Source of the DNA: Dimorphilus gyrociliatus
Lineage: Eukaryota; Annelida; Polychaeta; Dinophilidae
Assembly: GCA_904063045.1 (NCBI GenBank)
Contig: CAJFCJ010000027.1
Location: forward strand, 598,882 to 662,881
Reading direction: 5' to 3'
Length of the DNA: 64,000 nt
Shown here: in pieces, positions 12,163-25,128 of the stretch
Position numbering within the stretch: position 1 is the first letter of the stretch
How the letters are laid out: each line of letters opens with the position of its first letter
Program-made: the position numbers and the translations under genes
Notes under the pieces: model-generated
The model's database searches: none
Seen by the model: the letters and a program-made list of their open reading frames with translations, nothing else
Told to the model about the DNA's origin: nothing

Positions 12163-14341
12163 CTTCTACATAAAAAATACAGAGCACTTGAATTACTTCA
12201 GGTTTGTTTACGAAAGAGATAATGCCGCTGAATATATAAACGCAGTATTCGCAGTCACATAATCAATCGCATTATCGAATCAGCAGTGAATTTATATCAG
12301 CATAAAAAAGAATTCAAATCTAGCCTCTCTACATGAAAATTTATAGTTATCGCCGTTTGAAAATAATCCTCTGATTATATAAACTATACAATCTAAATAA
12401 TTTAGTATTCAATCTCAGAATGATTAAAATTTCATAAAATTTTTCACTTTAGATTCTTTATATCGATTTATCGAAAGCTTATTCACTCGCTCACTCATTT
12501 TTCTTCCTTTCTCTCACTCTCTCCTTCCTACTACTTAATTCAATCCCACCCCAAACCAACACACTCTCTCCCCACCTCTTCTTTATTTTCTTTTCAGCTA
12601 TTTAGTATTTAACCTCTAGTTCAATCTTTTCCACTCGATATGAATATCAAGTTTTTCCCCCCTTTAGGATTTTTACATTCTACTTATTTGGTATATTCTA
12701 TAGAATTTGTTTATAATTCCAAAGAAATATCACTTTTGATCCTATACTAATTAATTACCTTCTCTTTTACCATAACTATAAAAAGTACAGTAATGTATAA
12801 TATATGAAAAGAGTTACTGGCAAGTTATCAGAAAACACAAAGTAAGGTTATTTAATGAATTTTCTGTTTTTAAACAGCTCTTCTTGGCATAGACCACTCC
12901 TATTTTTTTGTTTAATCTCCAACTGGAAGATTTTCTCATATACACAACCTGGTCAGTAAGGAGAGAGAGAGAAAGAGAGAAAGAACAATTTAGACATATC
13001 GGTATAGGTGAAAAAATTTGGGTGAGAAAAGTCTGAATGGTCAATCATAAACTTTTCTTTTGAAAGAACTCTATTGTATACAAATATTTCACTTTTTTTT
13101 ATCCTATTCTCTTTGGCCTTTTGAACAAATGATAAAACTCAAATATTGAACTTAAGAGAATGATTCAATTATATCCTAACTATATAATCTACATTTGTTT
13201 AGCTAGATTATTCGTAGACTTATCAAATACAGTCAAATAATCATTTAGTAATCACTCTATAAATGTGTTTATATAAACTACACATATATCATATAAAAGG
13301 GAAAAACGAATTTATCAAATCTATTCATGTATCTACCATTCTCACATTCAACGTCAATGTCAAATAACGATATCATTATGACCTTTAAAAAAGGTTATAT
13401 TTAATTTATTTAGATATCTAATAGCATTTAATAGATATCTTTTTGTACATATTCAAAATTATAATCAATAAAAACCTAAAAAAGCTACATATAGTAATCT
13501 TTTAAAGAAAAGAACAACAGATATCTCTATTAGTGTTTGTTTTATAGCTAAAACACATCTTTATACAATACAGCCAACTTATATTTTCAGTACATTAATA
13601 CAATTAAAAGTAACTACTGTAGAATTATTATTAAAATAATTAATACAATAGATCATTATAATATATAGTTTAATGTATTCTAGAGTTTTTGCCTCCTCTA
13701 TTGTTCTTTTTACGCCTATCTTCCAGTTAATCTTTTGTCGGAAATTAATATTCGATTTATTAGTTTCCTTCTATTTTAAATATAATAATAGATATGGTTA
13801 ATATATATATTATTACTCTCTTATTTAACTATTATTTAGAGCCTACTACATTTTATATAACATTTGCCATTGATTTCTGTTTGAATAAGAAAATAATTGA
13901 TAAAGTAGCACATCCTTTGTAATACCTTAATTCAATTAATTTTCATTGCACAATGTTGAAAAATCTTACTTCTCCCTATCTATAAATCTATATACAATCT
14001 AAGATCATAATTTGAAATTTATATAATGTTATACATTATTTATTTAAATAACTGTCATTATATTACATGGAACGCAATTATAATAAAAAGTTGTTGTTGT
14101 TTTTCTTTTGGTTATATAATCAAGAGCATGCTGAGGCTAAAAGGAGTACTAAAAGAAACAAATTATTTTTTTTCTTTTTCTTTTTTTTTTAAAAAAAAAA
14201 CCAATAATGCTTTTTTCCGCTGATTTTTTTTCCCAATTTTTCTGTCTCACACTGCACAAAAAAATATGTTATAAACTAGAAATAAAAATGTGTTAAAAGT
14301 TTGTCTTTCTTTTCTTTTAGCTTGGTTAAATTTATATTTGT
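12163..14341. other. Intergenic, 2.2 kb
   Basis: AT-rich with polypyrimidine stretches near 12490-12600 and a poly-T/poly-A block near 14160-14200. The small open frames at 12814-13044 (-) and 14026-14223 (+) are low-complexity or hydrophobic by composition and unconvincing. No RNA gene seen. Confidence 0.55.
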
Positions 14342-16032
14342 TTAAGCCATAACATCTTTCTTGTTTACAGCATTTCTTACGCAACATGCAAAAACAATTC
14401 CGAGAATCTGTGTTTTTTTTTAATAATATTAAATTAATGCACTTTATTAATATCTATAAATTGTATTTACCTGTATAACGGCTATACCAACTCCAATACC
14501 AATTAAAATTGCGGCTCTATCCTCAACCCACTTTTTCAATGCATCGTAGCATCCCTATTTAAAATTAGTAGAACAAATTTATCGTACAGTTCTCGTTATA
14601 GAATATATTTCAGTAAGTCAACTTACGTCTTTGTAAGAAATATTATTATTTTCAAAATCATTGAAACAATCTCTCATTTCTTGACTGTTTGGATCGTCGG
14701 GTTTTTCGGTACTTTCTTTCTTGTTGCTGCAGCAACTTTGAGGATATTTATGGTTTCTCTATAAAGTATCCAGTTTGTTAATACATTACTTAGTTATAAT
14801 AGTGCTAAAACTTACATTTTCGAAATTGGGATTGTTATTGTAATCTGTATACGAGTGTGAGCCGCAACATTTTAGTTTATTTTGCATGCTACTCCAGGCC
14901 AGAACAGTTACATCATTATTTGTTGGTTCTAAGGGTTTCATTGTGGTATTTGCAAACTTCTGCATGTTTTCTTTCAGTGCATTGCCAAGTTCTTTTCTAA
15001 ACACTGCAGCTAGAATCGCAGCTGTAATTTCCGCAAGTAGAAGAAGACCCATGATGAAAGCATACATCATCAGTAGGCAAGAACTTTCTTGGATTGCTCC
15101 ACAGCATCCCAAGAATCCAGTCAAGAAAATAATTGCTCCAATTACTATAACCAAAATAATAGCAGCCTGCATTGTTTTCTCGTTATTATCAATCTTGATT
15201 ACATCCAAGTACTTGTTAAAGTTTTTATCTACTTTCATCCAAATTCCAACGCCTAGAAGAGCCGCCCCGGCAATCTGTTAAGAATAGCGCCATCTATCGG
15301 TTATTGTGTCCATGTGCCGCACAAATAATCAATGTACAATTAATTTAAAAATATTACTGGAAATAGCAATTATGCTGTTCTGCCCAGTTAATAGTGTTTA
15401 TTCATATTGCAACAAAATACCATTGTTTTCTAACTAGGAGATAAGAAATAAGCCTATACGGCTATAAAATATGTTCGACCATATATGAATAAAATGATGT
15501 AGAAGAGATACACTAATATCCATATTCTTATGAATCATTATCATAAAACTCCTCCTTTCGCCTTTCATAAGGTATGTAAAAGGTAAAGAAAATGACTAAA
15601 TCTTTATGCGTTACCTACGTTCGCAGAGTCAACTCAAGGTTAGAGCGCCACCAGTACACAGCAAAAACTCAAAAATTTACAGGTGTGCTCGCTGTAGCAA
15701 AGATAAGGAGCACAAAGAGAGAAAACGGGAAAGGGAGAGAATATAATAGTGAAAGTAACAGAGAGTGAAGGAGGTAAAGATTTGTAAAGAAAAGCTAAGA
15801 ACTATAAATAAATTATTTCGTATTTCCTACTTTAACCTAGAAATTGAACGTTAGAGCGTACTGTTGTTATTATTGTTTTTCTCTGCTAAATAAACATAGC
15901 CTAAACATATGTAATGTAATAATTTCTAAATAATAAAAAACACAATAATTTACTTACAAAGAAGATGATGTTGAAGAAGAAGAGAATATATTTTGCACAT
16001 TTCGTGCCGCATCCCATAGATCCGAATCCCAT
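14342..16032 (-). CDS. Tetraspanin
   Basis: Four-pass membrane organiser of tetraspanin-enriched microdomains. Exons on the minus strand: 16032-15958, 15274-14816, 14758-14627, 14554-14471, 14407-14342; all boundaries are phase 0 and the product is 271 aa. It begins MGFGSMGCGTKCAKYILFFF (palmitoylatable Cys before TM1). TM2 and TM3 flank a short loop with the typical FLGCCGAIQES motif. The large extracellular loop carries CCG at 161-163, then SCC, DC and GC, so six cysteines for three disulfides. TM4 is IGIGVGIAVIQILGIVFACC, followed by a short cytosolic tail. The first intron is about 680 bp; the others are 57-72 bp. Intact, ordinary length. Subfamily (CD63-, CD9- or CD151-like) cannot be settled by eye. 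Confidence 0.93.
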
Positions 16033-18142
16033 GACTGTTTCTTTAAAATGGTATGTTGTTTAGACTAGTTAAAACAATTCTAATCGTTGACTTTGTTAAT
16101 CTTCTTTTGTTTCAAATTGTACAAAATTTAGTAGAGTCGATGTTGTCTGAATCGATTGTCAACCGAATAGTGGCTGGATGCTAAGTTGTGTGGCGCTGGC
16201 AGCCTCGATCTGAAATGTACGAGCTTTGAAAAAGTATATATATTTATATACCTGTGTGGCTATGAGTCATCATCCAATTATCATGGAGGATGATAAGAAT
16301 GACTAATGTTTGCCGAAAGGCGGTGTGTTTTTAAAGGCTATACTTCCTGCGCTCAAAAAATATGTCAGATAAACTAACCACGATTTACAAATATCGCGAA
16401 TATATCGACTTTATTAAAGGATTTATTAAAAAAACAAAAAAGTAAAGAACTTTATGTAAATCCAGTTTGGCAACTGATGCTAAAGTAAACTATTGTGTGA
16501 CGTTAGACAAACGTATGTATTTACATTATCGGATATAATTAATGTTAATGGATTATATTTATTAATAGCCCATAAGAAATTGAGGAAAGATGGGGAGATG
16601 GCATAGATATACATAAGGGTAAAAGTAGACAAAATAGAGAAAGAGTAGCATACTCTCTAGTATTCTAATTCTACTCCAAAGGGGTTATTTATAGACTAAA
16701 GAAGATCATTGCAAATGTGGGCAAAGTCACGTGCGGTAAACACGTAGAGACAATGGATAGTTAAACTACGTTTCGTTAGAAAATTATATATTTTATATCC
16801 TATAGAATTTTTTATAGCATATGCGTCAAAAAAAATGATTTTACCTTTTAAATCGTTAAATACTTGCCAGTTTTAGCTCATTCAGTTGTTTTTTTATTTT
16901 TTTTTTAACTATATACTGTTTGTATACAAGTTTCGGTTATTCTATGATTCCAATATTTGTGTTTTTTATTCACGAATTCTCTTACTAAACATAAACAGAA
17001 ATGTTAAATCTATAAATAAACTCCCTTTTCACCTTCCTTTTACTGACTCATCTTTCGTTTAAGGAGAATAGCCGTATTAAGAGTACGATACATTTTTATT
17101 GGTAAATGGGATGAAATCATTATTTCATGGTTATGATTATATAATGTATAGACAAGAAAGAGACGGACGGAAGTTTGTACTTGTAAAAAAATATATGGCA
17201 GAAACAATCAGATTAATATTTAAATAGTGTATTTATTCTATATAACGGTTTTTTTTTATCTAAGAGATTTGCTTTTCAAATCAAATAAATAAACTGTTTC
17301 GTCCAGTCATTTATCTTATATTCCATATAATTTCTATAGACCAAAAAAGACCAAATATAAAAATCGTTTCAAGTCTTTTCTATTCCCTTTAAAGAGACAA
17401 AAAAAGAGTGGAAACATATGAGAGATGATATATAGAAAGGGAAAAACTTTTATGGAATATCTTACAACGATTTGGACCTAATGTATAAAAAATAATGGAA
17501 AGAAAGAAGAAGAATAAGAGAACCAAACAAAGAATAATGGATAATTTTTTCTTTATATTCTATTTAAAAAGGATGAAAAAAATGAAACATTTACGTACAC
17601 TGAAGCATCGTATATAGTATTTTATATGTTCTTGTAATTTAACAAACCTAATGAACTTTCTTAACGAGTACAACTAAAGTTTCCAATAATTCATATATAC
17701 ATTTAAATATTTGTCCTTAACGTACCTTTTGCCTTTTATTTTATTATAGTCTCATCACAGTTGCAAATATTTAACAATATCTATGTGAAATAAATTTACT
17801 TTATATGTAAGCCTATAGTGTTATACTATATTATATACAACTTTAATAATAAAGTAACAATCTAAAAGTCACTTTGCGAGTATCAATTCAACAAGATAAC
17901 ATTCAACTTATTAACTAGTTAATTAATTTAAATAAAGTATTTATATATAAAATGAATACGTCTGTCTTGAGAAGTATATTTTTATTACTTTATATTAGAA
18001 TTGTATTTTGAAAAGGACCATTAAAAATATAGTACAGTGTGTAAAGAGTCTTATGCGTCTGAATAATATTAAAATAGTTCTTACGAAACATTCGCGCTCA
18101 AGTCTATTGAATTATAAAATTAGCAATGGAAGATTATATATA
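16033..18142. other. Intergenic between tetraspanin and the Tc1 element
   Basis: AT-rich, with no open frame of note, no recognisable exon and no RNA gene. The first few hundred bases upstream of 16032 probably hold the tetraspanin 5' UTR and promoter. Confidence 0.55.
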
Positions 18143-18362
18143 CAGTACGGGTAACCTATTTTTGAACGCCCAGCTATTTTCTATAATAGTTAAAATATTT
18201 TTTCTATAACATTAATTTTACAATCGAATAATTAGATATGTCAATTATCTCTTTGCACACAACAGATTCAACTAGTTAAATTTTTAAATTTCACTGTTTA
18301 AATAACAAAAAAAATTTTATTCTGAAAATGTCACAAAAAGTGCCCGATATCCTATTTTTGAA
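18143..18362 (+). repeat. Left terminal inverted repeat of the Tc1 element
   Basis: Outer end CAGTACGGGTAACCTATTTT; the inner end has GCCCGATATCCTATTTTTG. Both share the CCTATTTTTGAAC core, the expected pair of transposase-binding sites. Confidence 0.92.
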
Positions 18363-18473
18363 CTTTATGAATTCTGATAAAAATGTTGTTAGAAAAGGTA
18401 AGAAATATGTTTATTTTTACATTTTATTAACGTATAGATTATATTACTTCAAATAATCACTTTTTCTTTTTCT

Positions 18474-19523
18474 TTAATATCTTATATTATATCCTTTATT
18501 TTTCCAACATAATCTGGCTCTTTTATGGAAGCTTTTGTATAAATTTGCAATATACCAATTTGGTATGTTATTAAATTCCTCTTCTACTGCCCTCCACAAA
18601 TCATCTTTTGTCTGCAAAACATGGGTTTGCAACCTATTTTTTAAGTAAGCCCACAAATTTTCAATAATGTTCAATTCTGGGCTTCTGGATGGCCAGTCTT
18701 GTAAAACTGTTATATTGTTTCTCTCAAGAAATGTCCTTGTAGATGCCGATGTATGACATTTGGCACCATCCTGCATAAGCAGGTTGTCTGGCTCAAACAT
18801 TGGAAATAGCTTCTCCTCAAGTATTTCTTGGTATAAATTGCTGTCCATATACCCATTATATAACTTTATAGCTCTTGTCCCATCAGCTTTTATACACCCC
18901 CATATTGATATTGATGAATTTGCTGTTCGAACAGCTTTTTTGGTGTATTTTGGATCATACCGTTTATGACTCCCCCTATGGACCCAAATTCTTCTTTTTG
19001 GATACAATTCAATCCGACTTTCATCGGAAAATATAATTTTGTTTACATCTTCTTGACTCTTATTTAACATAGACAAACAAAAAGATTTTCTATTTCTTGC
19101 ATGGCAAGGTTTTAGCGCTGGCTTACTTGTTGCAACATAGCTTTTAAGGTCGTTTTTTTGCAAAATCTTTTTGCATGTCGATAGAGAAATTTTGGAACCT
19201 AATCCTGAATGTTCAAGCACATTCCTTGCCGTTAGAAATGGATTTCTCTTTGAAATTTGGCAAATTTTTCTCTCTTCCCTTTCTGTTAAAATCTTTGGGG
19301 TACATAGTTTCGATAGATTGTTAATAGTTCCATGTTTCTCAAATTTTTTTGTTATGTAGTGGACAGATCCCTTTGAAATTTTTAATTGTTTTGCAATTTC
19401 GTTCATTGACATCTTCTCCTTCCTCTTTTCCAACACTAATTTTCTCATGTCCAAGCTTATTTTTGGCATTTTTAACTTTTTTAAAATTGTTATCCTACTT
19501 TGATTCTTGACATAAATTGTCAT
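18474..19523 (-). CDS. Tc1-like DDE transposase, intact
   Basis: Cut-and-paste transposase. ATG 19523 gives 349 aa; the conserved family start MPKISLDMRKLV at 19469 gives 331 aa and is the likelier initiator. The N-terminal paired-like DNA-binding region has two helix-turn-helix units (MSMNEIAKQLKISKGSVHYI, then LTAREERKICQ-like LTEREERKICQISKRNPF and LSTCKKILQKNDLKS). Catalytic residues: the Asp in IIFSDESR, the Asp in LLMQDGAKCH and the Glu in DWPSRSPELNIIENLW. I count 35 residues between the second Asp and the Glu, against 34 in classical Tc1. The C-terminus runs into KNRLQTHVLQTKDDLW and ends KNKGYNIRY. No frameshift or stop. Confidence 0.95.
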   Translation of the reverse strand: MTIYVKNQSRITILKKLKMPKISLDMRKLVLEKRKEKMSMNEIAKQLKISKGSVHYITKKFEKHGTINNLSKLCTPKILTEREERKICQISKRNPFLTARNVLEHSGLGSKISLSTCKKILQKNDLKSYVATSKPALKPCHARNRKSFCLSMLNKSQEDVNKIIFSDESRIELYPKRRIWVHRGSHKRYDPKYTKKAVRTANSSISIWGCIKADGTRAIKLYNGYMDSNLYQEILEEKLFPMFEPDNLLMQDGAKCHTSASTRTFLERNNITVLQDWPSRSPELNIIENLWAYLKNRLQTHVLQTKDDLWRAVEEEFNNIPNWYIANLYKSFHKRARLCWKNKGYNIRY

Positions 19524-19570
19524 GTGGGAAAGCAAAAAAATTTGGTCATTTTCGTAAATTTTTAATTATT

Positions 19571-19790
19571 GTTCAAAAATAGGATATCGGGTACTTTTCA
19601 CGATTTTTTCATAATAAAAATTTTTTGTTATTTAAACAGTAAAATACAAAGATTTAATTAATTGAATATGTTGATTACAAAGTCACAATTGCCATGTCTA
19701 ATTGTTGGATTGTAAAATTAATGTTAAAGAAAAAATATTTTAACTAATATAGAAAAAAGCTGGGCGTTCAAAAATAGGTTACCCGTACTG
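19571..19790 (-). repeat. Right terminal inverted repeat of the Tc1 element
   Basis: Mirror image of the left repeat: inner copy GTTCAAAAATAGGATATCGG from 19571, outer copy from about 19765 to the terminal ACTG at 19790. Inner and outer sites are spaced as on the left. Confidence 0.92.
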
Positions 19791-22700
19791 TATATGACTA
19801 TTGCATTCATATATAACATTGACAGACACGAGTTGTAGTTGTTATCAATTATAAATATATAAAGTTTTTATCAAGTTTCCAAATTTGGAAACAATTTTAA
19901 TTGAAAAAGAAGAGTTTTAATGAAGAATATAAGACACTATATATATATATATATACTGTATACATATACGAATTTACACGAAAATAAGCTATATCGAAAT
20001 AATTATTAAGTAGAAATTCTACAATAAACTATATATATATAGTAATATAGAATAGACATATACAGTATATCTATAACTTACATATATACTGTGTAGAAAG
20101 TATATCTTGATGATCTAAGCATTTTTCAAATACTTTATCAATATTTCAAAGCATATTTCGATATTACTTTCTTAGTTAAGGAATAGTTTCGAGCAGTATT
20201 TTATAGATATGTCTTTGAGCATTTTTTATGATTAATAGCAACCGCCTATTTCTAAAAAGACCTTTTATAAGAAAGCGCAAATGATCTCATTTTACAAAAA
20301 ATAACCTTTCAGGTTCTAGGAAGAAAACGATATTTATTACAAATTTATGATCTGTTGCATAAAATCTATGGCTTAATCATAGATAAAACTATTTTATGAA
20401 ATAACTGTGAAATAGATCGATCGAACTGGAATTTACCTTAATTAATACTTTTATTTCCTCTCAAATGGATATATGCTATAAGCTAGCTCACGTTTTCTCT
20501 CACTCTCTCCCTGTCTTTCTCCTTACATTAATGAAGAATCTATGATGATAAATGACTTGGAGATATATAAAAAAAGACAAAAAAGTTAATATACGAGTAG
20601 TTTTTGATATTTGAGTAAAAGTCTACTCTTGTTTAGTTGTTATGCTTTCATATTTTTTACCCAACTTGTAAGTTTTTTAGTATTAAAAAAAATAAAAGAT
20701 CGTTAAAAATGTTCTATTTATCAGACTAAGCAATTTTCTAATTTTCATCCAAAAAAAATGATAATTTAATCAAGATAATAAGTAGAAAAGAGATTTTTTT
20801 TATGATAAAAATCATCGTTCTATTTTCTGTTCGTTTTATATTTTCAAAAATGAGAAAAACAAAAAAAGTAGCGAGTATATAGATTACTTAAACAATATGT
20901 TTTGAAATATATGTATATATATTTTCTGTGTAATGTATTTATTCACTACGTAATTGCTAATTTGAATATATATATACAACTTGAACGCAATATATATATA
21001 TATATATATATTCATATTTTACCTATCTCCCTCTTGTTTTAAGATTTATTAATTTATGAATTATTATTAATAGCTGTAATAAATGGTTTTATAACTAAAT
21101 GTGTCTACTTCCGATAAATATCATATTGTAAAATTTATAGTGTATTACGCAAATTTGACTTAATTTCGAATATTCTATTCATCCTATACAGACCACTCAG
21201 TATATGTAGTTTTAAATAGTCGGAAGTATAATTTCATCTTTAAACATTTATATTCTCCATAATCAACCTTCATACATAGCTTTCTAATAAATTGGTTGTC
21301 CTTTTCTATTAGTATCTATTTATAAGTTTTATAGCGCAAAAATAGGAAAAAGGTTCATTTTCTGTTGGGTAAATTATATAACTTTTAATTAATTAATTAT
21401 TAACCAATAAATAAATTAATTATGAAATATTGATAATTTTTACCCATTTTTCGTATTTATAATATTGAGTATAGTGTGTATATGCCGTATTTGTATAATT
21501 GTTTTAGTCTCTTGCTTATCTTAGATCCCTTTTCCGATAGTAAAGTGATGCCTAGCGATATTTTAAACTGATATTTTCATTAAAACGGTTTTTTATTATC
21601 AGATAAACTAATATTGTCAAATTGATCGTATTAGAACGATCAAGAATGATAGAAAAATTTATATATATACTGTAGATATAGAGGGAGAGAGAACACTTGT
21701 TGAGAGATAGTTAGTCAAACTACTATATTGAACAATTACTATTCAACTGTCAGTTGAAGGATATTAGATAAAAGTGTCCATAGTCGTTTGCTTTTTTTCC
21801 GTTTCTTTCTGTTTCTCTGTCTCTCTCTCATTCTAAAGCTTCATTTATCGTCACACGTACCCCACCCCTAGTTTCTTTTTTTAGCTCTATTCTGTAAAGT
21901 TTACATGGTATTAAAAATTCTACAACTCTACTCTATTCTATTACAACATTATCTTCCAACATATAATATACAGGAAAAGGAAATATGTTGTTTTAATTTA
22001 ACGAATGATTATATAATTTTAAAGATAAGTGCTTGTTAAAAATTATACAGAAAGATAACGAAAAATTAGGCTACAAAGCATTTTACCTTCAAAATTTTAT
22101 TATTCAATATTTGTGAATAGGTTGAAAAAAAATTCAAAAAAAAATTAATTTAGTCTGTTAAAGTATAAGTATAAGACTAGTATGTCTGAAAATTGTTCAT
22201 ATTCTTCTTAAGTTATCCATTCAAATAAGATATAAAGTAATTTGTAAGTAAAAAATCATCTTTTATTGCCAAATTGTAAATGGTTGTATGAAGCAATCAA
22301 TATAAATACTGTATATATATTATATATATATATTGATATATAGATTGATATATTCTATAAGACAAAGAATCACGATTCTTGATAAATTTTCTAATAATAG
22401 GAAGCACTACTCTCTCAGTACACGATGTATCTCGTAAACGAACTTTTCAAGGTAACACAAAAGGAAATCATAGAGTCTCAAGTAAAACACGTATTATTTA
22501 TTCTTAGATGAAATATTTCTGGTCAAATGATTTCTATTTCGCTAGAATGAAGCAATATTATGAGTAATATTACAAAGTATTCTAAGCTACACTTTTAAAA
22601 GTTTTCTTATCAATCCTGTTTTATCTTAAATAACTTGACTAATTTTTAAGCTTTAGGCTTAAAAATGCGAAACTCTCTAATAAAAATACATTTTATTGTA

Positions 22701-22974
22701 TGCTTGTATAATTCAAGCTATTTACATTTACTAAAGAATTTTCTTGGGCTCTATATACCATGCCAATGTATTCAATATATTTAAGTTGCATCAACTTCTT
22801 GCCCAACTTTACGTGCTTTGTATAAAAAATCTCGTTCTCCCTCTGCTTTCATGCTGCGGTATTTATTCATAGTAAAACATAGCCTTAATTATTATATTAA
22901 TAATATAAATAATAAGGTAATTACACTTTGACGCGTCTGTTTCGTCAATCTACAGCATTACTACACTAGAAAAA
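19791..22974. other. Gene-free AT-rich stretch
   Basis: Contains (TA)n at about 20990-21011, TATA-CTG/CAG-TATA words at 19952 and 20059, a TC-rich tract at about 21790-21835 and many short AT palindromes. No exon, RNA gene or transposon end recognised. Confidence 0.55.
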
Positions 22975-24310
22975 TAGAATTCAAAAGGCTACTGGTGCCA
23001 ACCGTCCAAGTCTATTGAATTCAGACCCCAAAAGGTCATCGAAACCAAATCATCAGCTTTAGATGATAAACTGAAAGAGCAAAGAAACAAGTTCGAGGAA
23101 AGGCTAAGAGAGAAAAAAGCAGAGAGCAATGTAATAGAAATAAGACTAACCGCTCAAATGGAGCGTATTGTTCAAATGATGGATTCTTATCAAACAAATC
23201 GTATCAATGAATCACGTAACCGACCTGTGTTTATACAATCGCAAGAGATGGAATATGTCACAACGGTTAAAGAACAAAAATAGCGGAATTTCGAACATTC
23301 TTTACGAAAAAGATAACAGAATACCACCTATCAATGGTCTATCCACCAATAGACAAGTCAATTCTGGTCCTTCAATGCATGACTCTGCTACCGGAATCGA
23401 TTCCATAAGAATTAAAAAAATAAAATTCTTCTTGAATATCATGAAGACTATAGCTCATGTACAACAAAACTAGAACAATTCGTAGCGAATAGTATTAAAG
23501 CCATCGAAAATGGACCTTATATTTCTCATGCAACTCATAAAACTGTCATAGCGTCTAATATAATAGAGATTGATCCCGAAGATATAATACAAAAAAAGAA
23601 CTTGTTCATCAATTTAACCTTTGTTAAAACTCTTACGTAGCGGTCATATAAGCGATGATTGTACTCCTAAGCTTCGCTGTAAAATAAGTAATCAACGCCA
23701 TCGTACTAGTGTACATGATTAAACTTCAGCCACTCCTATAAATATTCTTCTTAGCAACACGGATTACTCTGATATTGAAGAGGACCGAATGGCTGGCTAC
23801 AATGCCCCAGTACAAGTCCCAGCAACAGCAACAGCTGCTATCCATCAAATGTTGGTTCAACTTGATGCGAGTGCACCGATTTCTTTTTTCAGAAGACAGT
23901 TTCTAGAAGAAAAACTGTCTGAAGTGATACAAAGCAAAAACGTCTTCTGAGGCTCTGTCTTCACTAAAAACCTACTCTATGCGGAAAAGGTGAAGATCAT
24001 CTTCCCTTATTTGAGTAAAGGTTATGATGTTAACACCTACATAGTGGACTCTTTAATGGAGATCGAAGATCAACCTAGAATATACATCAATTCAGACTAT
24101 ACCGAACCAGCTATACCAGGTGGACAATCTGATCTACTTATTGGCCAAGATAGTCTTCATAACAGAATCTTGGAAACGCTCCGAGATGACGAGTACAGAT
24201 ATAATAGATTCGCACTTGGTTGGCATCGAACCCTTCTTCAGTTATCCGATTTAGATGATGATTTCGACTTGGATCCCCCATTCTCTCTTTATGATTATCC
24301 CCGCTTTTGA
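22975..24310 (+). pseudogene. Decayed coding region, possibly mobile-element derived
   Basis: Coding-like composition clearly unlike the flanks, but the frame is broken several times. From about 22975 a charged, coiled-coil-like stretch reads LDDKLKEQRNKFEERLREKK and ends at TAG 23281. The sense then continues in another frame to about 23473 (NSGISNILYEKDNRIPPING), shifts again (TTKLEQFVANSIKAIENGPY, about 23455-23640), and after stops resumes near 23720 as TDYSDIEEDRMAGYNAPVQV up to TGA 23948. The same frame continues after that TGA to 24310 (YLSKGYDVNTYIVDSLMEIE, ending SLYDYPRF). No reverse transcriptase, integrase, zinc knuckle or terminal repeats seen. A gag-like or structural remnant of a retroelement or integrated virus is possible but unproven; a decayed cellular gene fits equally. 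Confidence 0.5.
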
Positions 24311-25128
24311 ACTACTGGAAAATTACAAACATAGTATTTATTATAGTATGTATTGTTAAATAGTTAAGAAGTGTTAGTAGAATATCTATTTCGTAAATAG
24401 AAAATATACTTAAAAGATTGATAAACTAATAAATATCATATTTTAATTGCTTTCTTAAAAAATTACCTAAACTTTCATAAAAAATAGTGGCATCATTGTG
24501 TTTATTTACTTCATTTTCATCTTAAATTATTTTTATATGTGTATCAAATCTCAATAAGTTCAGTACCATAAATTCAAAAGAGAAAATTATTATTAATTAA
24601 TTAGTTAAATAGTGCAAGTAAAGGGTTATAGTGTTAATTTTAATAAAGAGAAACAAACGTCTCTATATACTGTATATTTTATATGTTTAAATATTTTAAA
24701 TATTTTTATTAATGGAAAACAATAATAAACAAAATTCCTTCATTTAGTTTTTGAATAACCTGAATATGGTAATGTTGTCTTTTTATTCAAACTAATTTGC
24801 TTACTATCTTTAGAATATACAGTATATTTATATATTATAGAGAATAAAGAGTAAAAGCTTGTTTTGTAATAATTATAGTGTCTTCTCCTTTTCTATGATG
24901 TTTATTAATATAATATTAATATTCTGTTTTGTTTCTATTGTCTAAATATAGTCTTGGAATATGGAAAATCATCATGAAAGATTGAAAAAATTTTATAAAA
25001 GCGTTTGTAGGTGTAAAACAGATAAATTTACTCAAACTGATGAAAAATACTGTAATTTTGATGAAAGAATGTTTTTTTTTTATATTCAATTCTTTTACTC
25101 TTTATCATTATTTTGTTTCTTTTAATAG
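24311..25128. other. AT-rich spacer before the rhodanese gene
   Basis: Holds TATA-CTG/CAG-TATA words at 24666 and 24816. A possible leader exon with an ATG at 24961 (open to about 25010) does not join the rhodanese frame with any donor I tried. Otherwise nothing seen. Confidence 0.4.

Larger units (their letters stand above)
18143..19790 (-). mobile_element. Complete Tc1/mariner transposon with IR/DR ends
   Basis: A 1,648-bp element flanked by TA target duplications (18141-18142 and 19791-19792). It starts CAGTACGGGTAACC and ends with the exact reverse complement. The inverted repeats are long, about 220 bp (18143-18362 and 19571-19790), with strongly matched outer and inner ends and a looser middle. 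Each repeat holds two direct copies of a CCTATTTTTGAAC core: outer at 18155-18167 and inner at 18351-18362 on the left, mirrored on the right. This is the IR/DR arrangement known from Sleeping Beauty-like elements. The transposase gene inside is uninterrupted, so the copy is either young or still functional. Insertion was into a TATATA site. Confidence 0.95.

Noticed and set aside
12112-16032. The 11.7-kb ORF as a 3' exon of the tetraspanin gene
   Set aside because: The tetraspanin model ends at its own stop (14342) after TM4 with the expected short tail, leaving no exon to link.
23946-23948. In-frame TGA as a selenocysteine or read-through codon
   Set aside because: The surrounding block has several other frame breaks, so a decayed sequence is the simpler reading; no hairpin of SECIS type was recognised downstream.
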